The notes under the pieces were generated by a model, which saw nothing but the letters and a program-made list of their open reading frames with translations, made no database searches and had not been told where the DNA came from. 64,000 nucleotides of DNA from Sulfolobus sp. A20. GTDB taxonomy: Archaea > Thermoproteota > Thermoprotei_A > Sulfolobales > Sulfolobaceae. The position numbers and the translations under genes are program-made. The first letter of the stretch is position 1. Each line of letters starts with the position of its first letter. The stretch spans positions 248,001 to 312,000 of the forward strand of contig NZ_CP017006.1 in assembly GCF_001719125.1 (NCBI RefSeq). The letters run 5' to 3'. Below, piece by piece: positions 42,479 through 55,917 of this stretch.

Positions 42479-44074
42479 TTATCTTTTCTTCATTACTAAA
42501 TACACGCTAAATAGGATTACTACGAAGATCACTATAATTATTATCATTAAATTATCGGTAGAATAACTACCTTTAGGTGTTTCAGCGTTTGCAACTTTAA
42601 AGAAGAGTGGAGGGCTATAGTTTCCTTTATCCATTAACTTGTACAACATTTGATACGCTGTGTAGTTATTATTTATAGTTGCTATGTACCCGTAATGTAC
42701 TGGATATTGCAATTGTAGAGGATAACTCCAGTTCTCTGGAGTTAATATTATTGGTTTTCTTGGCGTTTGAGAGAAATTAAACGCTTCAAGTATCGCTTTT
42801 GGACCAAACTCATTCACGATAGGGTTTAGATATGGCAATCGCCAGTTATAGTCTATGAAGGCTAGAATGGAGTAGCCAGAGGATGTATAATTGTCTATGA
42901 ACCCTTCTTTGGCATATGGGGATATTACTATTAATGGTATTCTTTGCCCTAATATGAAGTAATTAGGCATTTGGGGTAGAGTATCAAATTGTGCTAAACC
43001 ATTAACTATAGGAGGCGGGACTTGATCAAAATAACCTCCGCCTTCATCGAAGGTTATGAAGATTGCCGTCGAATTCCAATTAGGTCCTTCCATTATAGAA
43101 TTTATTACCGTAGTTAAAGCTAACATAGCTAAGGTAGTATTATATGGTGGATGCATGTCGTAGCCTGGTATATGAGTATCGTATCCAGCTGGTCCGGTAA
43201 ACATCACAAATGAGACAGATGGTAATTTGCCCTCCTTAGCTTGTTGTATAAAAGACGTTAAATCAAAATAATGATCGTTAAGCTCGTTTGCTCCCTTAAA
43301 TAAGCTTAGTGGTAGGGGTGCTGTATTGTTATAACCTAAATATAGATCTGGACTGAGTATTTGAAAGTCTGGGGAGTATCCATACTCATACCATCCCCAG
43401 CTAATGTTGTACTGCGACAGTTGGTATACTATTGTTTCGTTTAACGGTAGTTCATTGAACTGTGGCGAGTCGTTATTCACAAATGTTGGGAATCCGGTAA
43501 TGTAAGCTACTCTATTAGGTACTGTTACTGATAATTCTGGGCTAAAGTAATTGTCAAATAATACGTATTGTTCAGCGTAATCCCATAAAACTGGCGCTTG
43601 TTGATAAGAGATGTATGCTAATGATTGTGTACCAGACCCGTTAATGAAGCCATCCATTTTTCCGTAATTCCAATCGGTGAAGTAATTGTTGTTACCTTCA
43701 ACTGGATCTATGAGAACGGTGGTATTAGCGTAATATGGATGAAGGATTTCGCCTTTATATGGGAAGGAAATCCAGGTTATATTACCCTTAGTTTGTTGAA
43801 GAAGTTGAAGTAAGGATAGATTATAGATGTAATTTACGGGTCTCATGAGGGACAAGGTTATATTGTTCACTATTGGAGGGTATCCAAAAGGATAAGTTCC
43901 AAATATGCTGTCAAAGGCGTGGTTTTCCAGAATTATTATTACTACATGTTTTATTGGAGTCTGTGTTATCATATTAGAGGACGTTGTGGGAAGACTAGTT
44001 ATAACTGAAATAAAAATGGGTATTAGAAGTAAGAAAAATAGTCCACGGAGTTTTCTAGCTTTTCCACTTTCCAT
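42479..44074 (-). CDS. exported phosphoesterase (phospholipase C/acid phosphatase family)
   Basis: A 531-residue secreted, membrane-anchored enzyme of the PF04185 phosphoesterase family (non-haemolytic phospholipase C, AcpA). A signal segment (GLFFLLLIPIFISVIT) is followed by the metal/nucleophile motif VVIIILENHAFDSIFGTYP, then PGYDMHPP and FITFDEGGGYFDQVPPP. The C-terminus has a membrane anchor (LMIIIIVIFVVILFSVYLV) and KKR. Sequons are frequent. The substrate may be a phosphodiester or phosphomonoester. ATG 44074 is preferred to TTG 44095. Confidence 0.88.
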   Translation of the reverse strand: MESGKARKLRGLFFLLLIPIFISVITSLPTTSSNMITQTPIKHVVIIILENHAFDSIFGTYPFGYPPIVNNITLSLMRPVNYIYNLSLLQLLQQTKGNITWISFPYKGEILHPYYANTTVLIDPVEGNNNYFTDWNYGKMDGFINGSGTQSLAYISYQQAPVLWDYAEQYVLFDNYFSPELSVTVPNRVAYITGFPTFVNNDSPQFNELPLNETIVYQLSQYNISWGWYEYGYSPDFQILSPDLYLGYNNTAPLPLSLFKGANELNDHYFDLTSFIQQAKEGKLPSVSFVMFTGPAGYDTHIPGYDMHPPYNTTLAMLALTTVINSIMEGPNWNSTAIFITFDEGGGYFDQVPPPIVNGLAQFDTLPQMPNYFILGQRIPLIVISPYAKEGFIDNYTSSGYSILAFIDYNWRLPYLNPIVNEFGPKAILEAFNFSQTPRKPIILTPENWSYPLQLQYPVHYGYIATINNNYTAYQMLYKLMDKGNYSPPLFFKVANAETPKGSYSTDNLMIIIIVIFVVILFSVYLVMKKR

Positions 44075-44234
44075 GTGATGTGTATTTGTAACCAATTTTT
44101 AAGGCTTTTGTATATAAAAAATGAAAAATATATAGTACTATAGATTAATCTTAAGGGTATGTGGGGATTCTGACAGCTTAACTAGGCTAATTTAGAGGCT
44201 TTTCCATGTCATTTCAGAGGTAAATAATCTTCAT

Positions 44235-45176
44235 TTAATATCTTTCAATTAACTTAATAGTCCTCTCAAAAGCTTGTTTTGCTTTCTCAGCAATATCAGA
44301 CGGGACTCTAACTGGATATATTTCTTCCTCTAATGATCTCTTTATCTTATCAATAGTTATCATAGCCATATAAGGACATCTAGCACATGCACATGCTTCA
44401 GTAGTAACTATTGGATAGAATTTTTTGTCCGGCACTTGTAGTTGTAAAGCGTTTATCATGCCTATTTCTGTGGCAACTATGAACTCCTTATTTGAACTAT
44501 TCTTTGCAAACTCAATCATTTGATTAGTAGAGCCTACAAAATCTGCTGCTTGTAAAATCTCTAACGGGGACTCTGGATGTGCGATTAACAACGCGTTAGG
44601 ATACTTCTTTCTAGCCAATTCTACTAATTGTCTTGTGTAATTTGCGTGAACTATGCATCTGCCGTTTGGTGGAACTATTATTAAGTTTTTGCCAGTCTTA
44701 GTTTTTACGTATTTAGCTAAGTTAGCGTCTGGACCAAAGATTATTTTATCTGCGTTAAGCTTCTTTACTACTTTTATTGCAGTTGATGAGGTTACGATAT
44801 AATCAGCTAGGGCTTTAGCATATATGCTAGTGTTAATGTATAGTACGACGGGAGCATCTGGATATTCCTTTTTATATTTTTCTAATGTCTTTACATCTAA
44901 TGAGTCTGATAAGGAACAGCCTGCATTAAGATCTGGAGATAGTACTAGTTTGTCCGGATTCAATGCTGCAGCTTGTTCCGCCATAAAATAAACGCCAGCA
45001 AATACTATTATGCTTGCATTTGTATTCATAGCCTTTTTAGCTAAGTCGTAAGAGTCCCCAGTGAAGTCTGAGACTAATTGTACTGAGTAGTCCATATAAT
45101 TGTGACCTAATATTATTGCGTTCTTTTCTTTTTTTAATATTTTAATCTTATTTATTAATTCTTCTAACCTAGCCAT
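44235..45176 (-). CDS. nadA: quinolinate synthase NadA
   Basis: A 313-residue [4Fe-4S] enzyme that condenses iminoaspartate with dihydroxyacetone phosphate to quinolinate. The three cluster Cys are visible in NAGCSLSD, NGRCIVHAN and ACARCPYM; GHNYMDYSVQ and HPESP are other family landmarks. ATG 45176 (MARLEELINKI) gives the family start; codons upstream cover the promoter. A TATA-like TTTTTATAG (about 45218-45210) and an operator spanning the expected start site lie just upstream. It is divergent from nadBC. Confidence 0.95.
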   Translation of the reverse strand: MARLEELINKIKILKKEKNAIILGHNYMDYSVQLVSDFTGDSYDLAKKAMNTNASIIVFAGVYFMAEQAAALNPDKLVLSPDLNAGCSLSDSLDVKTLEKYKKEYPDAPVVLYINTSIYAKALADYIVTSSTAIKVVKKLNADKIIFGPDANLAKYVKTKTGKNLIIVPPNGRCIVHANYTRQLVELARKKYPNALLIAHPESPLEILQAADFVGSTNQMIEFAKNSSNKEFIVATEIGMINALQLQVPDKKFYPIVTTEACACARCPYMAMITIDKIKRSLEEEIYPVRVPSDIAEKAKQAFERTIKLIERY

Positions 45177-45183
45177 GTTCTCC

Positions 45184-45195
45184 GAACATGTGTTC
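45184..45195. promoter_or_regulatory. nadA operator palindrome
   Basis: GAACATGTGTTC, an inverted repeat GAACA-nn-TGTTC, overlaps the expected nadA transcription start (TATA centre about 27 nt away). It is the exact reverse complement of the site before nadB, so the two operators are identical when read relative to their genes. A half-site GAACA occurs between them at 45203-45207. Confidence 0.65.
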
Positions 45196-45229
45196 TTTAC
45201 TAGAACAGCTATAAAAACTTTTTTCATAA

Positions 45230-47543
<2,314 letters not shown>

Positions 47544-47568
47544 AAAAGTTCCATAAGTAGGTAGACCC

Positions 47569-47940
47569 ATGTTATCTTATAAGGTTTGTAATGGTACTTT
47601 TGATGATTGTGTAAAGAAAGTTAAAGAGGTTATTTCCAAGCTAGGATTGGAGATATTTGGTATAGTTGATCACGCTAATAACGCTAGGAGAGTAGGTCTT
47701 AATTTAGATCCGACAGTTGTAATATATTTCGGTAATCCTAGAGTAGGAACATTGTTAATGCAAATTAATAGAGAAATCGCATATGAATTACCATTAAGGA
47801 TACTTGTTTGGGAAAGTAATGGTGTTAATTACGTGGGCTATAAGAAACCTAGCCGAATTGCTGAAGAGTACGGTTTATCTAATAACGAAATCGCTCTTAA
47901 AATAGATGCTGTAATGGAGAATATTATTTCATCCATTTAA
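47569..47940 (+). CDS. DUF302 family protein
   Basis: A 123-residue protein of the DUF302 family (FGIVDHANNARRVGLNLDPTVVIYFGNP), a small alpha/beta fold of unknown biochemical role. It lies 25 bp after nadC on the same strand and may be co-transcribed, but no family link to NAD is known to me. The 3' end overlaps the convergent PadR gene by 12 bp. Confidence 0.8.
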   Translation: MLSYKVCNGTFDDCVKKVKEVISKLGLEIFGIVDHANNARRVGLNLDPTVVIYFGNPRVGTLLMQINREIAYELPLRILVWESNGVNYVGYKKPSRIAEEYGLSNNEIALKIDAVMENIISSI

Positions 47941-48270
47941 CTTGTTAATAGTTTCTATCAGTTCATCTATTACGTTTCTAACAGCCATTAATGGTTTTTC
48001 ATGAGATTTGAGAAAACTTATACCCTTGTCTGTTATGTAATATCTCTTTACAGTCTGTCCTTTGCTATTTTTTAACTCCTCATATTTTATTAACTGTTTT
48101 CTTGCCATATACTTTAGCAATACATATATAGATCCATCTGGTAATTCATAATTTAACTTACTATTTATAATTTTTTCCAATTCATAACCATTTTTAGGTC
48201 CATCGTTTAATGACTTTAAGATATACAACGTTATTACTCCCCTTAATATACGCTCAGTTCTTTTTCGCAT
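47929..48270 (-). CDS. PadR-family transcriptional regulator
   Basis: A 113-residue winged-helix protein. The PadR pattern is clear: RGVITLYILKSLNDGPKNGYELEKIIN, then the wing region with LPDGSIYVLLKYMARKQLIKYE and KRYYITDKGISFL, and a C-terminal dimerisation helix. It lies 30 bp after the MFS gene on the same strand and may regulate it. Confidence 0.85.
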   Translation of the reverse strand: MRKRTERILRGVITLYILKSLNDGPKNGYELEKIINSKLNYELPDGSIYVLLKYMARKQLIKYEELKNSKGQTVKRYYITDKGISFLKSHEKPLMAVRNVIDELIETINKLNG

Positions 48271-48300
48271 AAAACCATTAGATATTTACGGATAAAAAGT

Positions 48301-49479
48301 TTATCCAAACAGAGGAACTTTACCTCTCCTCGGGGGTTTTGGTATAAGTGGGATGATTACAGCTGAAAATATTCCGATCAAGCTAGTAATTTCAGTAGCA
48401 TAGATTAGGCTAGTTATTTGGGATAAGGAACCTACAATTATAGGTCCTATTACGCCTCCACCTGTAACTCCTAAACCCCAGACCAATGAATTGGCAAAAC
48501 CAGTTGAGTTCCTTGGCACGAAATCTCCTACTAACGAGAGCATTAATGGGAAAGAGCTGAAGGTGAAAAGACCAAAAATCGATAGCAACGCTATATTGGG
48601 GAACCTTAAGAACAGTATAAAAGCTATTACCGCACCTGCAGTTGAAATGCCGTAGATTAGCCTCCTTCCCACCTTATCAGATAATAAGCCTAATATTGGT
48701 TGTCCTATAATTGCAGCTGATAACGCTATACTTATTGCTTCCCCTAAATTTGCTGTATAAGTATAATTAAAGTTTTCAACCAGTAACGTAGGCAGGAATT
48801 GTGAGATGCCTTGTGTAAATACGCTCCTTAGAAACGCTGAAATTGTTAGAAGTGTTATAGCCATCATTGGAGCCTTAGTTTGGGTAGGAGTTAGTGTGTC
48901 TTCCCCTTTCTTGCCTTCTAAATTGACATTTATTACCAGAGAGGGAATTGAAGCTAATATTGAAACTATACCTAAGACTACAGAGTCTAAGAACATGTTT
49001 TTATGAAGTAAGGCAAAAATCACTAGTGTTAATGTAGGGTATAATGCTCTTCCTACGCTACCCATCGATCCATTAATCCCTAAAGCGATACCTGCATTTC
49101 CCTTATATGTTACTGACAACATTGCTGCACCTAAAGGATGATAGAAGGTAGAGGCTAAACCGGTAACAGCTACGGAAAATATTATGAATGGTAAGGAATC
49201 TAAACTAATAGAATAACCAAACAGAATTAACCCTATACCCCACAACAATATTCCTAGCCCCATAGCTTTAGAGTAAGAGTTTGTCTTGTCAACTATTCTA
49301 GTAACTAATGGTGATGTTAATGCTGATATACCGAAGAATATTCCTCCTAATATCCCTACTAAAAACTTTGAAACGCCTAAGTACTCTATCAAAAAAGTGA
49401 ATGATACTGGCAAGAACCAAGAGTTGCCATCGTTTATGAAGTGAGATATTGAAGTTAATGTGAGTATCTTGTATTTCAT
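48301..49479 (-). CDS. MFS transporter
   Basis: A 392-residue major facilitator with 12 predicted spans in two six-helix halves. The loop between helices 2 and 3 (ALTSPLVTRIVDKTNSYSKAM) and its repeat (GLLSDKVGRRLIYG) match the family signature GxxxDRxGRR. The substrate is not evident; fosmidomycin-resistance-type and sugar-type carriers both share this look. Confidence 0.85.
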   Translation of the reverse strand: MKYKILTLTSISHFINDGNSWFLPVSFTFLIEYLGVSKFLVGILGGIFFGISALTSPLVTRIVDKTNSYSKAMGLGILLWGIGLILFGYSISLDSLPFIIFSVAVTGLASTFYHPLGAAMLSVTYKGNAGIALGINGSMGSVGRALYPTLTLVIFALLHKNMFLDSVVLGIVSILASIPSLVINVNLEGKKGEDTLTPTQTKAPMMAITLLTISAFLRSVFTQGISQFLPTLLVENFNYTYTANLGEAISIALSAAIIGQPILGLLSDKVGRRLIYGISTAGAVIAFILFLRFPNIALLSIFGLFTFSSFPLMLSLVGDFVPRNSTGFANSLVWGLGVTGGGVIGPIIVGSLSQITSLIYATEITSLIGIFSAVIIPLIPKPPRRGKVPLFG

Positions 49480-49546
49480 AGGATATAGTAACTTATCTAT
49501 CCCTAAAAAATTTATCTATCAAGTTAAGCTACTTATAGTTCATATT

Positions 49547-51406
49547 TTAAATATTAGCTATCTTAACTAACATCTTGTAAACTTCGGCGTTACTCCAAGC
49601 TTGAGCTATACAACCTCTTGGCCTATAAGGGGGTATGTCTTCAAAAATCTCTGGTATAAAACCTTGATTATCTAATGCATAATTAATCAGTGGTCTAAAT
49701 TGCTCAAATAATAACTTAATTTCTATGGGATTTTTTTCAACTCTAACTTTAGCATCAATGTATTGCCCTAAAAGCCAAGGCCATATGGGTCCATTATGAT
49801 ATGCTCTATCCCTACTCCATCTATCCCCCTTATAAACTGGAATGTAATTTGGGTCATCCCTAGCTAAAGTACTTAACCCATACGGCCTTAATAATTTATT
49901 TTCTATCAGTGATAATATTTCTTTAAAGTAGCTATCATTTTCATTTATTACTGGAAACGGTAAGGATATTGCAAATATTTGATTAGGTCTTATACTCAAG
50001 TTGGGTTTAAAGTCCCAGTCTATATAGTCATAAAGACCTTTATCTGCTTTGAATTTCTCTATGAATGATTTCTTTATTTTCTCCGCTTTCTCGCTTAAAT
50101 CATCTGCTCTTTCATCTAGTTCCCTCGAGAAGAATTCAGCTATCTTTATAGCATTATACCAAAGCGCGTTAATCTCTACAGCAGCCCCCTCCCTAGGAGT
50201 TACTATTACGGTATCATATGAAGCATCCATCCATGTTCTAGGGGCACCTCTATGGAAAATCAAACCATCTACGTTATAAACTATTCCATTACCTTTACTA
50301 TACCAATCTATTATCTCTAGAACCTTAGGATAAACCTTCTGAAGGAAGGTCTTATCTTTGGAGTATATATAAGTTTTATATATTGCGTTTACCGCTAAGA
50401 GAGATATATCAACTCCTTTATACACTGGTTCACTGTTATAACTGATGAAGTGATTAGGTAACATTCCCTTATCCATTAATTCTAGATAACGAAGTATGAT
50501 GTTCTCTGCTATCTCATATAGTTTATCGAGTAGTAGTAAGCCCTCTAAAGATACGAAAGTATCCCTGCCCCACTCATCAAACCAATGATAACCTGCTATT
50601 ATATGCCAACCGTCTTTGCTCTTTATTACGAAATCTTTTCCTGCGTCTGATAGAAGAGCTAGGATATCATGAGAATCCTCAGAGGTTTCATCAGTTATAG
50701 CATGAAACTTAGGGGGTTGACCTATATATGCGTTAACGGTAATAGAATTAGATAGAGAAATAATACAAAATGGATTATAGAGGTCTTCTACATGATTATT
50801 TCCTAACTCTTGATCTTTCTTATAAAGAAAATTATAGTACCAAAAGTTTGTATTTAATAATTCGTATTTTCCTTCTATTTCAAAGTTTAATATCTTCTTC
50901 CCTTCAAGGTATATATGTATATGATTAGAAGGAGTCGTATCATAAGTGAAGAAGGTATTAGGTGATTTCCTAGCTAAGTGATGACTTCTGAATGTTATAA
51001 ATGGACATATTTTGATCTTTCCTTTCGTTACCGTGTATTTGACTGTTATTGCATCATAGCCTTTGTGAACTAAAAGTGTCTTCTTAACTTCAGAGTAACC
51101 AAAGTTATATACCCAAGTTACACTTTTACGTCCTTTTTCAAATTTTTCAAGATATTTATATCCTTGGGGATAATAAGTATCAGGTAGGTAATGGTTAGTA
51201 GTGAGAGGGTACTCTTCATTATTTAATATTATAAAATCTTCAAACTTAGATAAGACTAAATACCTTAAATGCGGAGGATTCAATGGCACTATTAGATACC
51301 CATGATAAGTCCTAGCATTAATTCCACATGGAGTAGATGAAGAATAACCACCAGTTCTAGTAGGTATTATCCACTCTCTCTCCTCGCACTGTTCTACTGT
51401 AAACAT
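49547..51406 (-). CDS. glycogen debranching enzyme (amylo-alpha-1,6-glucosidase, GH133)
   Basis: A 619-residue enzyme that removes alpha-1,6 branches from glycogen. The N-terminal sandwich domain begins [20 protein letters not shown]. The C-terminal (alpha/alpha)6 barrel carries [19 protein letters not shown] with the catalytic carboxylates, and ends with [20 protein letters not shown] and IAQAWSNAE. It lies 13 bp after the glucoamylase gene on the same strand. Confidence 0.93.
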   Translation of the reverse strand: MFTVEQCEEREWIIPTRTGGYSSSTPCGINARTYHGYLIVPLNPPHLRYLVLSKFEDFIILNNEEYPLTTNHYLPDTYYPQGYKYLEKFEKGRKSVTWVYNFGYSEVKKTLLVHKGYDAITVKYTVTKGKIKICPFITFRSHHLARKSPNTFFTYDTTPSNHIHIYLEGKKILNFEIEGKYELLNTNFWYYNFLYKKDQELGNNHVEDLYNPFCIISLSNSITVNAYIGQPPKFHAITDETSEDSHDILALLSDAGKDFVIKSKDGWHIIAGYHWFDEWGRDTFVSLEGLLLLDKLYEIAENIILRYLELMDKGMLPNHFISYNSEPVYKGVDISLLAVNAIYKTYIYSKDKTFLQKVYPKVLEIIDWYSKGNGIVYNVDGLIFHRGAPRTWMDASYDTVIVTPREGAAVEINALWYNAIKIAEFFSRELDERADDLSEKAEKIKKSFIEKFKADKGLYDYIDWDFKPNLSIRPNQIFAISLPFPVINENDSYFKEILSLIENKLLRPYGLSTLARDDPNYIPVYKGDRWSRDRAYHNGPIWPWLLGQYIDAKVRVEKNPIEIKLLFEQFRPLINYALDNQGFIPEIFEDIPPYRPRGCIAQAWSNAEVYKMLVKIANI

Positions 51407-51419
51407 GACTTAAACATAT

Positions 51420-53270
51420 TTACTCTAATAGCTTATTAACTGCTATTATAAACTCAGCATGTGACCATACTAAAGGAGTCACTGAAGTAGGTTCAAAAGT
51501 TTCTGGATCTACTTGTTCTGGCAGAAAACCGGTAGGTAATGCTCTATTTACCACCCATGATATATATTCAAGAGCTTTGTTTTTATCACCAATATCAGCA
51601 AAATATTCAGCTATCCATAAAGTCGTAATAATCCATGGATTAGGACTACTTTTTCTCCTCTGATACATATCATTTTCGTACCTAATTATACCACCATTTA
51701 CCTTTAATTTGCTCTCAATTGCTTGAATAGTGTTTTTCATGATAGGACTATTTGGTTCTATCATTCCAAAGAACATTGGAGAGTACATACTTGAATCTAT
51801 GGTAAAATCTGTATTTCCATCCTCATCTATTCTTCTAATAAATCTTCCATTATAAACCATCTTCTTTAATGTTACCTCCTTTAGCGTATTTGCTGTATCT
51901 ACAAGATCTTCACTCAAAATTTCATCACCCATGTCGTGAGCTATTTTAGAACCCTTTATCAAAGCTCCATAAACTGTTGAGACTGTATAAATGTGAACGC
52001 CATATCGCTCTTCCCATAAGTCAAAGGATGGTTTAGGTAGACCTTCTTCCATAAAATTCATCATAAATTTTAATGAGGGCTTTACAAATTTCTTATATAA
52101 TTTAGCTATCTCGTCTATATCTCCATACTTCTCATAATAGCTTCCTATCGCCCAAACTTCTAACGCTGTCTCGTCCTCTTGTATTGGATATATTCCCTTT
52201 CCCCTTAAGTACCATGGGTGCCATGAACTAGCTAGCGTTCTATTCGGATTATATTTATGGTATAAGAATCCTTCTGAACTTAACAGATCCGAAATAAAAT
52301 TGAAGTGCCTTAGAGCTAATTCCTTATAACCAGCTAACTGTAAGGCGTATGTGGAAATAGCCCCGTCCCTGGGCCAACAATATTGGTATGAATCCCCATA
52401 AAGCTTAACAAATGAGAAGTCGGAAGAGGCTATTATTGACCCATTTACATCCATGTGATTCCTAATAGTAAACACACTTACCTGATAAATTTTTCTTATG
52501 TTATCTAGTAAATGGAGGTCTCTTTGGTTTCTAAGCCAGTTTCTCCAAAACATATACGTTAATGTGAAAGAAGATTCCACGTTTGCAAAGTTAATCTTCC
52601 TCATATTACGTCTTAAGCTCTCTAAGTTTCGATCTGCTACGATAACATAGTATATCTTTGAAAACGATTTAGGATCTATCTTTATCTCGATCCCTAAAGC
52701 AGAGTTAACGTCTCCATTTTCAATGCTATTCTTACCTAAATAACCATCATAAAGATCACTAACTAAGTCACCTTTACCTACGGTATAGTCTGAAAATGAG
52801 TAGGTTGTTGTGAATGCTCTAAAACCCAGATACCTCTTGGACTTATAATGAATTAACGAATATGTGTAAGGATCATAAAATGCAGTATCCCCAAATGGGT
52901 TAGCGTACAGGTTTATATCATGAATAAAAAATAATTTAACGTTCTTCTCAGAGTTACTTTCATTTAAGATTTTTATGATTGAATAAAAAATTGGTTCATC
53001 TAAGTCTACAAAGTTGTATGATGTTATTGATAGGTTAAGTTTATCAATCGTATGCTTAATTTCCACAATATTCGTGTAATCTAGGTAAGATACTTCAGTC
53101 TTCCACTCCTCATCTAATGACAGTTTACCATCATGCCAAATAGCTAACCTAATAGGGTTCCCAGCAGTTTGATTTTCCATTCCTATGTAAGGATAATAGA
53201 GGTCTATTATCCTTCCTTTTTCATCGAAGTTTATTAAGATTCTGCCATTGCCCGCAGACGAAACTCTCAT
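51420..53270 (-). CDS. glucoamylase (GH15)
   Basis: A 616-residue intracellular glucoamylase that releases glucose from glycogen or maltodextrin ends. The N-terminal beta-sandwich starts [20 protein letters not shown]. The catalytic (alpha/alpha)6 barrel shows [19 protein letters not shown], the general acid in [17 protein letters not shown] and the second carboxylate in [11 protein letters not shown]. No signal peptide is present. It is the middle gene of the three-gene minus-strand operon. Confidence 0.94.
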   Translation of the reverse strand: MRVSSAGNGRILINFDEKGRIIDLYYPYIGMENQTAGNPIRLAIWHDGKLSLDEEWKTEVSYLDYTNIVEIKHTIDKLNLSITSYNFVDLDEPIFYSIIKILNESNSEKNVKLFFIHDINLYANPFGDTAFYDPYTYSLIHYKSKRYLGFRAFTTTYSFSDYTVGKGDLVSDLYDGYLGKNSIENGDVNSALGIEIKIDPKSFSKIYYVIVADRNLESLRRNMRKINFANVESSFTLTYMFWRNWLRNQRDLHLLDNIRKIYQVSVFTIRNHMDVNGSIIASSDFSFVKLYGDSYQYCWPRDGAISTYALQLAGYKELALRHFNFISDLLSSEGFLYHKYNPNRTLASSWHPWYLRGKGIYPIQEDETALEVWAIGSYYEKYGDIDEIAKLYKKFVKPSLKFMMNFMEEGLPKPSFDLWEERYGVHIYTVSTVYGALIKGSKIAHDMGDEILSEDLVDTANTLKEVTLKKMVYNGRFIRRIDEDGNTDFTIDSSMYSPMFFGMIEPNSPIMKNTIQAIESKLKVNGGIIRYENDMYQRRKSSPNPWIITTLWIAEYFADIGDKNKALEYISWVVNRALPTGFLPEQVDPETFEPTSVTPLVWSHAEFIIAVNKLLE

Positions 53271-53281
53271 AATTGATCGCT

Positions 53282-54547
53282 CTAGGTTAAAATAGTCTCA
53301 TGTAACTTACTACCGGCATTTATAACCTTATGAGGATAAACTTTAGAATTAATTATTTCACTGCCCTCGCCTATTATAACGTCATCAGCTATAACACTAT
53401 TTATAACTTTGACCGGTTTATCCTTTGTAGACCTCAACTCAACGTGCCTAGCTATAACTGAGTTTTCAATATATGCATAATCACCTATGAAATTCCTATC
53501 CATTATGGCACTCCTTATTATCTTCACACCCTCTCCTATAATAGTAAAGTTATCAATGTTTGACTCTTCAATATACGTTACATCTCCTATTTGACAATGC
53601 CTTCCTATCAACACACTTCCTTCTATCTTTATAGATCCCTCCTTAAATTTTCTCTGGATTATTCTTCTTCTTTTTCTCGAATCTGGACTGGTACCTTGAA
53701 CAAATATACGCCTATTCGGATCTATCCTCCTCCCTCCGATTTCATTATCTGGAAGAGAATTTAGTAGAGTCACCATGGCATCGAGGTATCTCTCAGGTGT
53801 ACCTATGTCAAACCAAATATCGTTCATAGGATATCCGTAAACTGGATAACCCTTGTTTATTAGATATGGTATTATATCCTTTCCAAAGTCCATTCTACCC
53901 ATCTTATACATTTCCATTATTTCTTGACTCTTGAAGATCTTCCTAATTTCTGGAGATAGAATATAAATTCCCGTGTTAATTAGGTCAGATGGAGCATCCT
54001 CTCTTTTCTTTGGTTTTTCAACAAACCTTTTTATACGATAGTCATCCTGGATATCAGCTACGCCAAATTCACTTAGGTCGCCTTCATGCTTCTTTAACAC
54101 TATTGTCATCGTTGCACCTCTGTCCTCATGAAACTCTAATACTTTCTTTATATCTAATTTAAATATATTATCGCCTTGAACAACAATTACTGGTTCATTT
54201 ATATCATAATATTCTATATTTATCCTAACTGAGTCGGCGTTTCCTATACTATCAACTCTGGGCTGATATTTCAAGTGTACTCTAGGCTTAATCTTATACC
54301 TTGCCGAGAAACCTATTCCCTCTTTAAAGGTATCAAATAGCGACCTATAATTTACATAACCTCTGACACCAAATATGAATTCTTTAATTCCTTGTTTAGC
54401 CAATTCTAGAATAGTATATTCAATTAGGGGTCTATTTAGGAGCCTTACAGTAGCTTTAGATGTTTCTATCGTTAATGGTCTCAATCTTGTAGCCTCTCCC
54501 CCTATTGGTATTATTACTTTAACATCCGATAGGCTCCAATTACTCAT
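53282..54547 (-). CDS. sugar-phosphate nucleotidyltransferase with left-handed beta-helix
   Basis: A 421-residue enzyme. The N-terminal Rossmann-like domain has the signature [14 protein letters not shown], with the sugar site VEKPKKRED and [14 protein letters not shown]. The C-terminal hexapeptide repeats ([19 protein letters not shown]) form a left-handed beta-helix. Such enzymes make NDP-glucose or GDP-mannose; context with glycogen synthase favours an NDP-glucose donor, but GDP-mannose is possible. TTTTATAAG centred 26 nt before ATG 54547 makes it the leaderless first gene of the operon. Confidence 0.88.
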   Translation of the reverse strand: MSNWSLSDVKVIIPIGGEATRLRPLTIETSKATVRLLNRPLIEYTILELAKQGIKEFIFGVRGYVNYRSLFDTFKEGIGFSARYKIKPRVHLKYQPRVDSIGNADSVRINIEYYDINEPVIVVQGDNIFKLDIKKVLEFHEDRGATMTIVLKKHEGDLSEFGVADIQDDYRIKRFVEKPKKREDAPSDLINTGIYILSPEIRKIFKSQEIMEMYKMGRMDFGKDIIPYLINKGYPVYGYPMNDIWFDIGTPERYLDAMVTLLNSLPDNEIGGRRIDPNRRIFVQGTSPDSRKRRRIIQRKFKEGSIKIEGSVLIGRHCQIGDVTYIEESNIDNFTIIGEGVKIIRSAIMDRNFIGDYAYIENSVIARHVELRSTKDKPVKVINSVIADDVIIGEGSEIINSKVYPHKVINAGSKLHETILT

Positions 54548-54582
54548 AAATAATATTACCCTTTATTCACTTATAAAATGTA

Positions 54583-55917
54583 ATGAAAAGGATTATAATA
54601 GGTTTTGAAATACATCAACCATTTAGAATTAGGAGAGACTTCTTCTGGAACCCCAGATTTAGACAAAGTTTAGAGGATAGATTTTTCGATACAGAGATGA
54701 ATAGAGAAATCTTTGAAAGAATTAAGAGAAATTGTTACATTCCAGCTACTACAACTATTCTCAATTCAATAGAGCATGCTGAGGAGGAAGGAAGAGATGT
54801 GAAGTACTTCTTCTCGTTGTCTGGAACCTTTTTAGAACAAGCGGAGAGATGGGGGAAGGAGGTTATAGAATTGTTTCAACAACTAGCTTATACCCATAAG
54901 GTAGAATTTCTCTCACAAACATATTTTCACTCTGTGACTGGTTTATGGGAAGATAAAGCTGAGTGGAGAGAACAAGTAAAAATGCATAAAAAGTTAATAG
55001 AATCATATTTTAAACAGACACCAGTAACCTTTGAAAATACTGAATTAATAACCAATAAGAGTATAATAGAGGAAGCGGAGAAATTTGGCTTCAAGAACAT
55101 CGTCCTAGAGGGAACCGAAAGTAATTTGAAAGGGAGAAGCCCTAATTACATCTACAGATTGAAAGGACACGAGATATCAATTCTATTTAGAAATTATAGA
55201 TTAAGTGATGATATTGCTTTTAGATTTTCAAATAGGAAATGGGATCAGTATCCCTTAACTGCCTCTAAATTTGCTGACTGGATAAGTATGAGTGAAGGTA
55301 ACGTTGGACTAATATTTATTGATTATGAGACTTTTGGAGAGCATCACAAGGCTGATACTGGCATTCTAGAATTTTTAGAATGGCTACCTAAGGAGTTAAA
55401 TAATAGGGGAGTTGAAATGGTTCTACCTAAGGAAGTTCATAACGATGCCTATAACGAAATAGACATAACTGAAACTTCATCATGGGCTGATATTGAAAAG
55501 AACGAGAAGAGTTGGTTAGGAAATATAATGCAATGGGCTTATGACGATGCCGTAAGAAGAGCTGAAATGCCGTCTAGGGAACTGGGGAGTGATTACTTAA
55601 AGGTTTGGAGATATTTCACGACCAGTGATAACTACTATTATCTTTTCTTGGGTTCAGGAGGACCGGCAGAGGTTCATTCATATTTTAGCTCATTTGGTTC
55701 TCCTATTGACGCCTTTATAAATGAGTTTTACGCTATATTAACATTTCTCCATGAGGAATTAGCTAAGCTGAACATTAAAAATGAACCCTACATTTTTATG
55801 GTAAATGGTAAGAGGTCTTCAATAGCTTGGAATGAGAAAGAGTTCATGGAAGTAATTATGCGAGACGAGAAATTTAAGGAACATTTAAAATACTTAAAGG
55901 AGTGGTTAAGGAAATGA
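54583..55917 (+). CDS. GH57 glycoside hydrolase (alpha-amylase / glucanotransferase type)
   Basis: A 444-residue GH57 enzyme. It opens with the family motif IIGFEIHQPFRIRRD; HSVTGLW and FENTELI lie in the catalytic half, and the acid Asp is in IFIDYETFGEHH. Likely activities are alpha-amylase, 4-alpha-glucanotransferase or branching enzyme; I cannot separate these by eye. No signal peptide is present. It is the first gene of the plus-strand glycogen operon, and the next ATG overlaps its stop (ATGA). Confidence 0.9.
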   Translation: MKRIIIGFEIHQPFRIRRDFFWNPRFRQSLEDRFFDTEMNREIFERIKRNCYIPATTTILNSIEHAEEEGRDVKYFFSLSGTFLEQAERWGKEVIELFQQLAYTHKVEFLSQTYFHSVTGLWEDKAEWREQVKMHKKLIESYFKQTPVTFENTELITNKSIIEEAEKFGFKNIVLEGTESNLKGRSPNYIYRLKGHEISILFRNYRLSDDIAFRFSNRKWDQYPLTASKFADWISMSEGNVGLIFIDYETFGEHHKADTGILEFLEWLPKELNNRGVEMVLPKEVHNDAYNEIDITETSSWADIEKNEKSWLGNIMQWAYDDAVRRAEMPSRELGSDYLKVWRYFTTSDNYYYLFLGSGGPAEVHSYFSSFGSPIDAFINEFYAILTFLHEELAKLNIKNEPYIFMVNGKRSSIAWNEKEFMEVIMRDEKFKEHLKYLKEWLRK